This document shows, piece after piece, positions 6,707-7,973 of a stretch of DNA of 7,973 nt (positions are counted from its first letter, which is position 1; each line of letters opens with the position of its first letter). Position numbers and translations under genes: made by a program. Source of the DNA: Litorivivens sp041619575 (GTDB lineage: Bacteria; Pseudomonadota; Gammaproteobacteria; Pseudomonadales; Spongiibacteraceae); contig JBFKDP010000186.1 in NCBI GenBank assembly GCA_041619575.1, positions 1 to 7,973 on the forward strand. Reading direction: 5' to 3'. Under the pieces are notes generated by a model. It did not search any database. It saw only the letters and a program-made list of their open reading frames with translations, and was not told where the DNA came from.

Positions 6707-7723
6707 ATGATGACCGAAATACCATCGACTAAAGACGCCAATGTCTTCGGCAAAATCTCAATGGGATACGCCATTGTTGAATCGACAAGACTCTCTCAGT
6801 GGCGCGAGTTTTGTGAGAAAGGTCTGGGACTGCATCGCGACGCTGAAACGCATGAGTTGCTGGCTTACCGGCTGGATAATCACAAGCGACGTTTTATTGT
6901 TCAGTACGGCTCTGCTGAAGACTTTGTCTGTTTGGGCTTGCAGCTTGCAGATGAAACCGTACTTGCGACAGTGCTCAAACGGCTTGAAGAAAGCGGTATC
7001 GCCTATGAGAAAGGTTCTGATCGCGATGCGGCGCTGAGAGGTGTCACGCAATTCTGGCGCTTTGCCGGCCCCAAAGGGATGGCTCTCGAACTATTTGTCG
7101 ACGCTGAGCTTGGTGACGAACCCTTGCACATGTTGATGAGTGGCTTCGTAACAGGGGAGGGCGGTTTGGGCCACGTTGCCATTACCTCCCGGTTGCCGGA
7201 TCAGATGTGTGCGTTCTGGCAAGATATCTTTGATGCCCGTATTAGCGACTACATAGAACAGAATATTGCTGGTACTACCCTCGATATTACTTTCTTGCGC
7301 CTGAACGAGCGGCACCACTCAGTTGCCGTTGCCTCAACGCGCGGAATTCAGCTCGACCCCATCCGAACCGTAGTACAGCACATGAATTTTCAGGCAGCTC
7401 GCCTTGAAGATCTTACATCAGCTTTTGTGCGGTGCAGGGAGCTGGGGTACGAAATGGCCCATGAAATTGGCCAGCATCCCAACGACAACGAGCTGTCTTT
7501 TTATGTCATTTCGCCATCCGGTTTTGAGATGGAGATTGGCTGGAACGCCCTCACTGTCGATGAAGAAAAATGGCAACAAAAAAACTATCAAGGGATGAGT
7601 AGTTGGGGTCACAAGCCCGAGCGAAACGGCGCGCTGGCTACGTTTTTACTGAATCTTGGCAATGCAATAAGAGGCATAGCCTCGCTACTTCGCGCTGAGT
7701 ACAACCCGATATCTGGAAAATAA
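6707..7723 (+). CDS. Type I extradiol (catechol-type) ring-cleavage dioxygenase, two-domain VOC family
   Basis: A 338-residue non-haem Fe(II) enzyme (Mn(II) in some relatives) that opens a catechol ring beside the diol. Two vicinal-oxygen-chelate domains are seen, the N-terminal one (about residues 15-135) being the usual non-catalytic copy. The C-terminal one has the full active site: GLGHVAI (metal ligand H156), LNERHHSVA (H203/H204), VVQHMNF (metal ligand H225), GQHPNDNELSFY (H257, Y266) and SGFEMEIGW (metal ligand E276). Spacing resembles HsaC more than BphC. The C-terminus extends past WGHKP by about 35 residues, with a hydrophobic helix-like stretch. Start codons TTG-ATG-ATG run in tandem at 6704-6712; ATG 6707 or 6710 is likely, after a weak GAG at 6699-6701. 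It lies between the hydrolase that uses its product and the monooxygenase likely to supply its substrate. Confidence 0.93.
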   Translation: MMTEIPSTKDANVFGKISMGYAIVESTRLSQWREFCEKGLGLHRDAETHELLAYRLDNHKRRFIVQYGSAEDFVCLGLQLADETVLATVLKRLEESGIAYEKGSDRDAALRGVTQFWRFAGPKGMALELFVDAELGDEPLHMLMSGFVTGEGGLGHVAITSRLPDQMCAFWQDIFDARISDYIEQNIAGTTLDITFLRLNERHHSVAVASTRGIQLDPIRTVVQHMNFQAARLEDLTSAFVRCRELGYEMAHEIGQHPNDNELSFYVISPSGFEMEIGWNALTVDEEKWQQKNYQGMSSWGHKPERNGALATFLLNLGNAIRGIASLLRAEYNPISGK

Positions 7724-7726
7724 GTC

Positions 7727-7973
7727 ATGAATACCACCCGCTTTGACACTGACGTAGCGATTGCAGGCATGGGCCCTACGGGGCTCGTGTTGGCGCATCT
7801 TCTCGGCCAGCGAGGCCACCGGGTTGTGGTCATAGAACGAGAACCGGTGTTCTATGGCAATGCCCGTGCGGTGTATACCGACGATGAGTGTATGCGTGTT
7901 TTTCAATCTGCTGGTGTCGCAGAAGAGCTGCAAGAAAAAATGCTGCTCGACACACCGGCGCAATGGGTACTGC
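7727..7973 (+). CDS. FAD-dependent aromatic monooxygenase, MhpA-like (3' end outside window)
   Basis: The first 82 codons of a flavoprotein hydroxylase of the PF01494 (FAD_binding_3) group, which uses NAD(P)H and O2 to add a hydroxyl to a phenol ring. DVAIAGMGPTG (residues 9-19) is the Rossmann FAD-binding GxGxxG. VVVIERE places Glu37 to hold the FAD ribose. NARAVYTDDECMRVFQSAGVAEEL (from residue 45) matches the RA-x-x-x-DDE-x-x-R pattern I associate with MhpA-type enzymes. The ATG lies 3 nt after the dioxygenase stop, with GGA upstream at 7715-7717, so the two are probably translationally coupled. It would produce the catechol cleaved by the neighbouring dioxygenase. It is cut by the window edge, so its substrate class and C-terminal domains cannot be judged. 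Confidence 0.88.
   Translation, partial: MNTTRFDTDVAIAGMGPTGLVLAHLLGQRGHRVVVIEREPVFYGNARAVYTDDECMRVFQSAGVAEELQEKMLLDTPAQWVL

Noticed and set aside
6175..6774. 199-residue minus-strand open frame opposite the hydrolase and the dioxygenase start
   Set aside because: Antisense shadow of two genes with complete catalytic motifs; its own sequence shows no family features.

Overview
The window looks like part of a catabolic island in a Gram-negative proteobacterium. Support for this is a TonB-dependent outer-membrane receptor, a Tat-exported enzyme, and a GC content near 50% by eye. The receptor style (an 'EEVIVTAQKR' TonB box) fits marine gammaproteobacteria such as the Cellvibrionales, but sphingomonads use similar receptors, so the lineage is inference. 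No mobile elements, RNA genes or CRISPR arrays were seen.

Layout from left to right. (1) Two minus-strand genes in one short operon, read right to left: a Tat-secreted PF04909-type amidohydrolase/decarboxylase (1085-2278), then an FAH-superfamily enzyme (77-1051, TTG start). (2) A 305-bp divergent intergenic region carrying a promoter overlapped by a 28-bp inverted repeat. (3) A TonB-dependent receptor (2584-4887) followed by a strong intrinsic terminator. (4) A convergent TetR-family regulator (minus strand, best start GTG at 5692). (5) A second divergent intergenic region with a near-identical 28-bp inverted repeat. (6) A tightly packed plus-strand operon: an alpha/beta meta-cleavage C-C hydrolase (5839-6696), a type I extradiol ring-cleavage dioxygenase (6707-7723), and the start of an MhpA-like FAD monooxygenase (7727 to the window end, truncated).

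The right-hand operon encodes three consecutive steps of a meta-cleavage pathway. A flavin hydroxylase makes a catechol, the extradiol dioxygenase opens the ring next to the diol, and the hydrolase splits the C-C bond of the product. The FAH protein could act on a downstream keto/enol acid, and the amidohydrolase could decarboxylate a related aromatic or ring-cleavage acid. The receptor probably brings the substrate, or a carrier of it, across the outer membrane.

The main regulatory result is that the receptor promoter and the catabolic-operon promoter carry the same long palindrome, CTTATkTGAAC-N6-GTTCAAATAAG. It sits in the same place relative to the inferred -10 and at almost the same distance from the start codon (29 and 28 nt). 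This predicts one regulator, most simply the adjacent TetR protein, controlling uptake and ring cleavage together. The substrate cannot be named from sequence alone.
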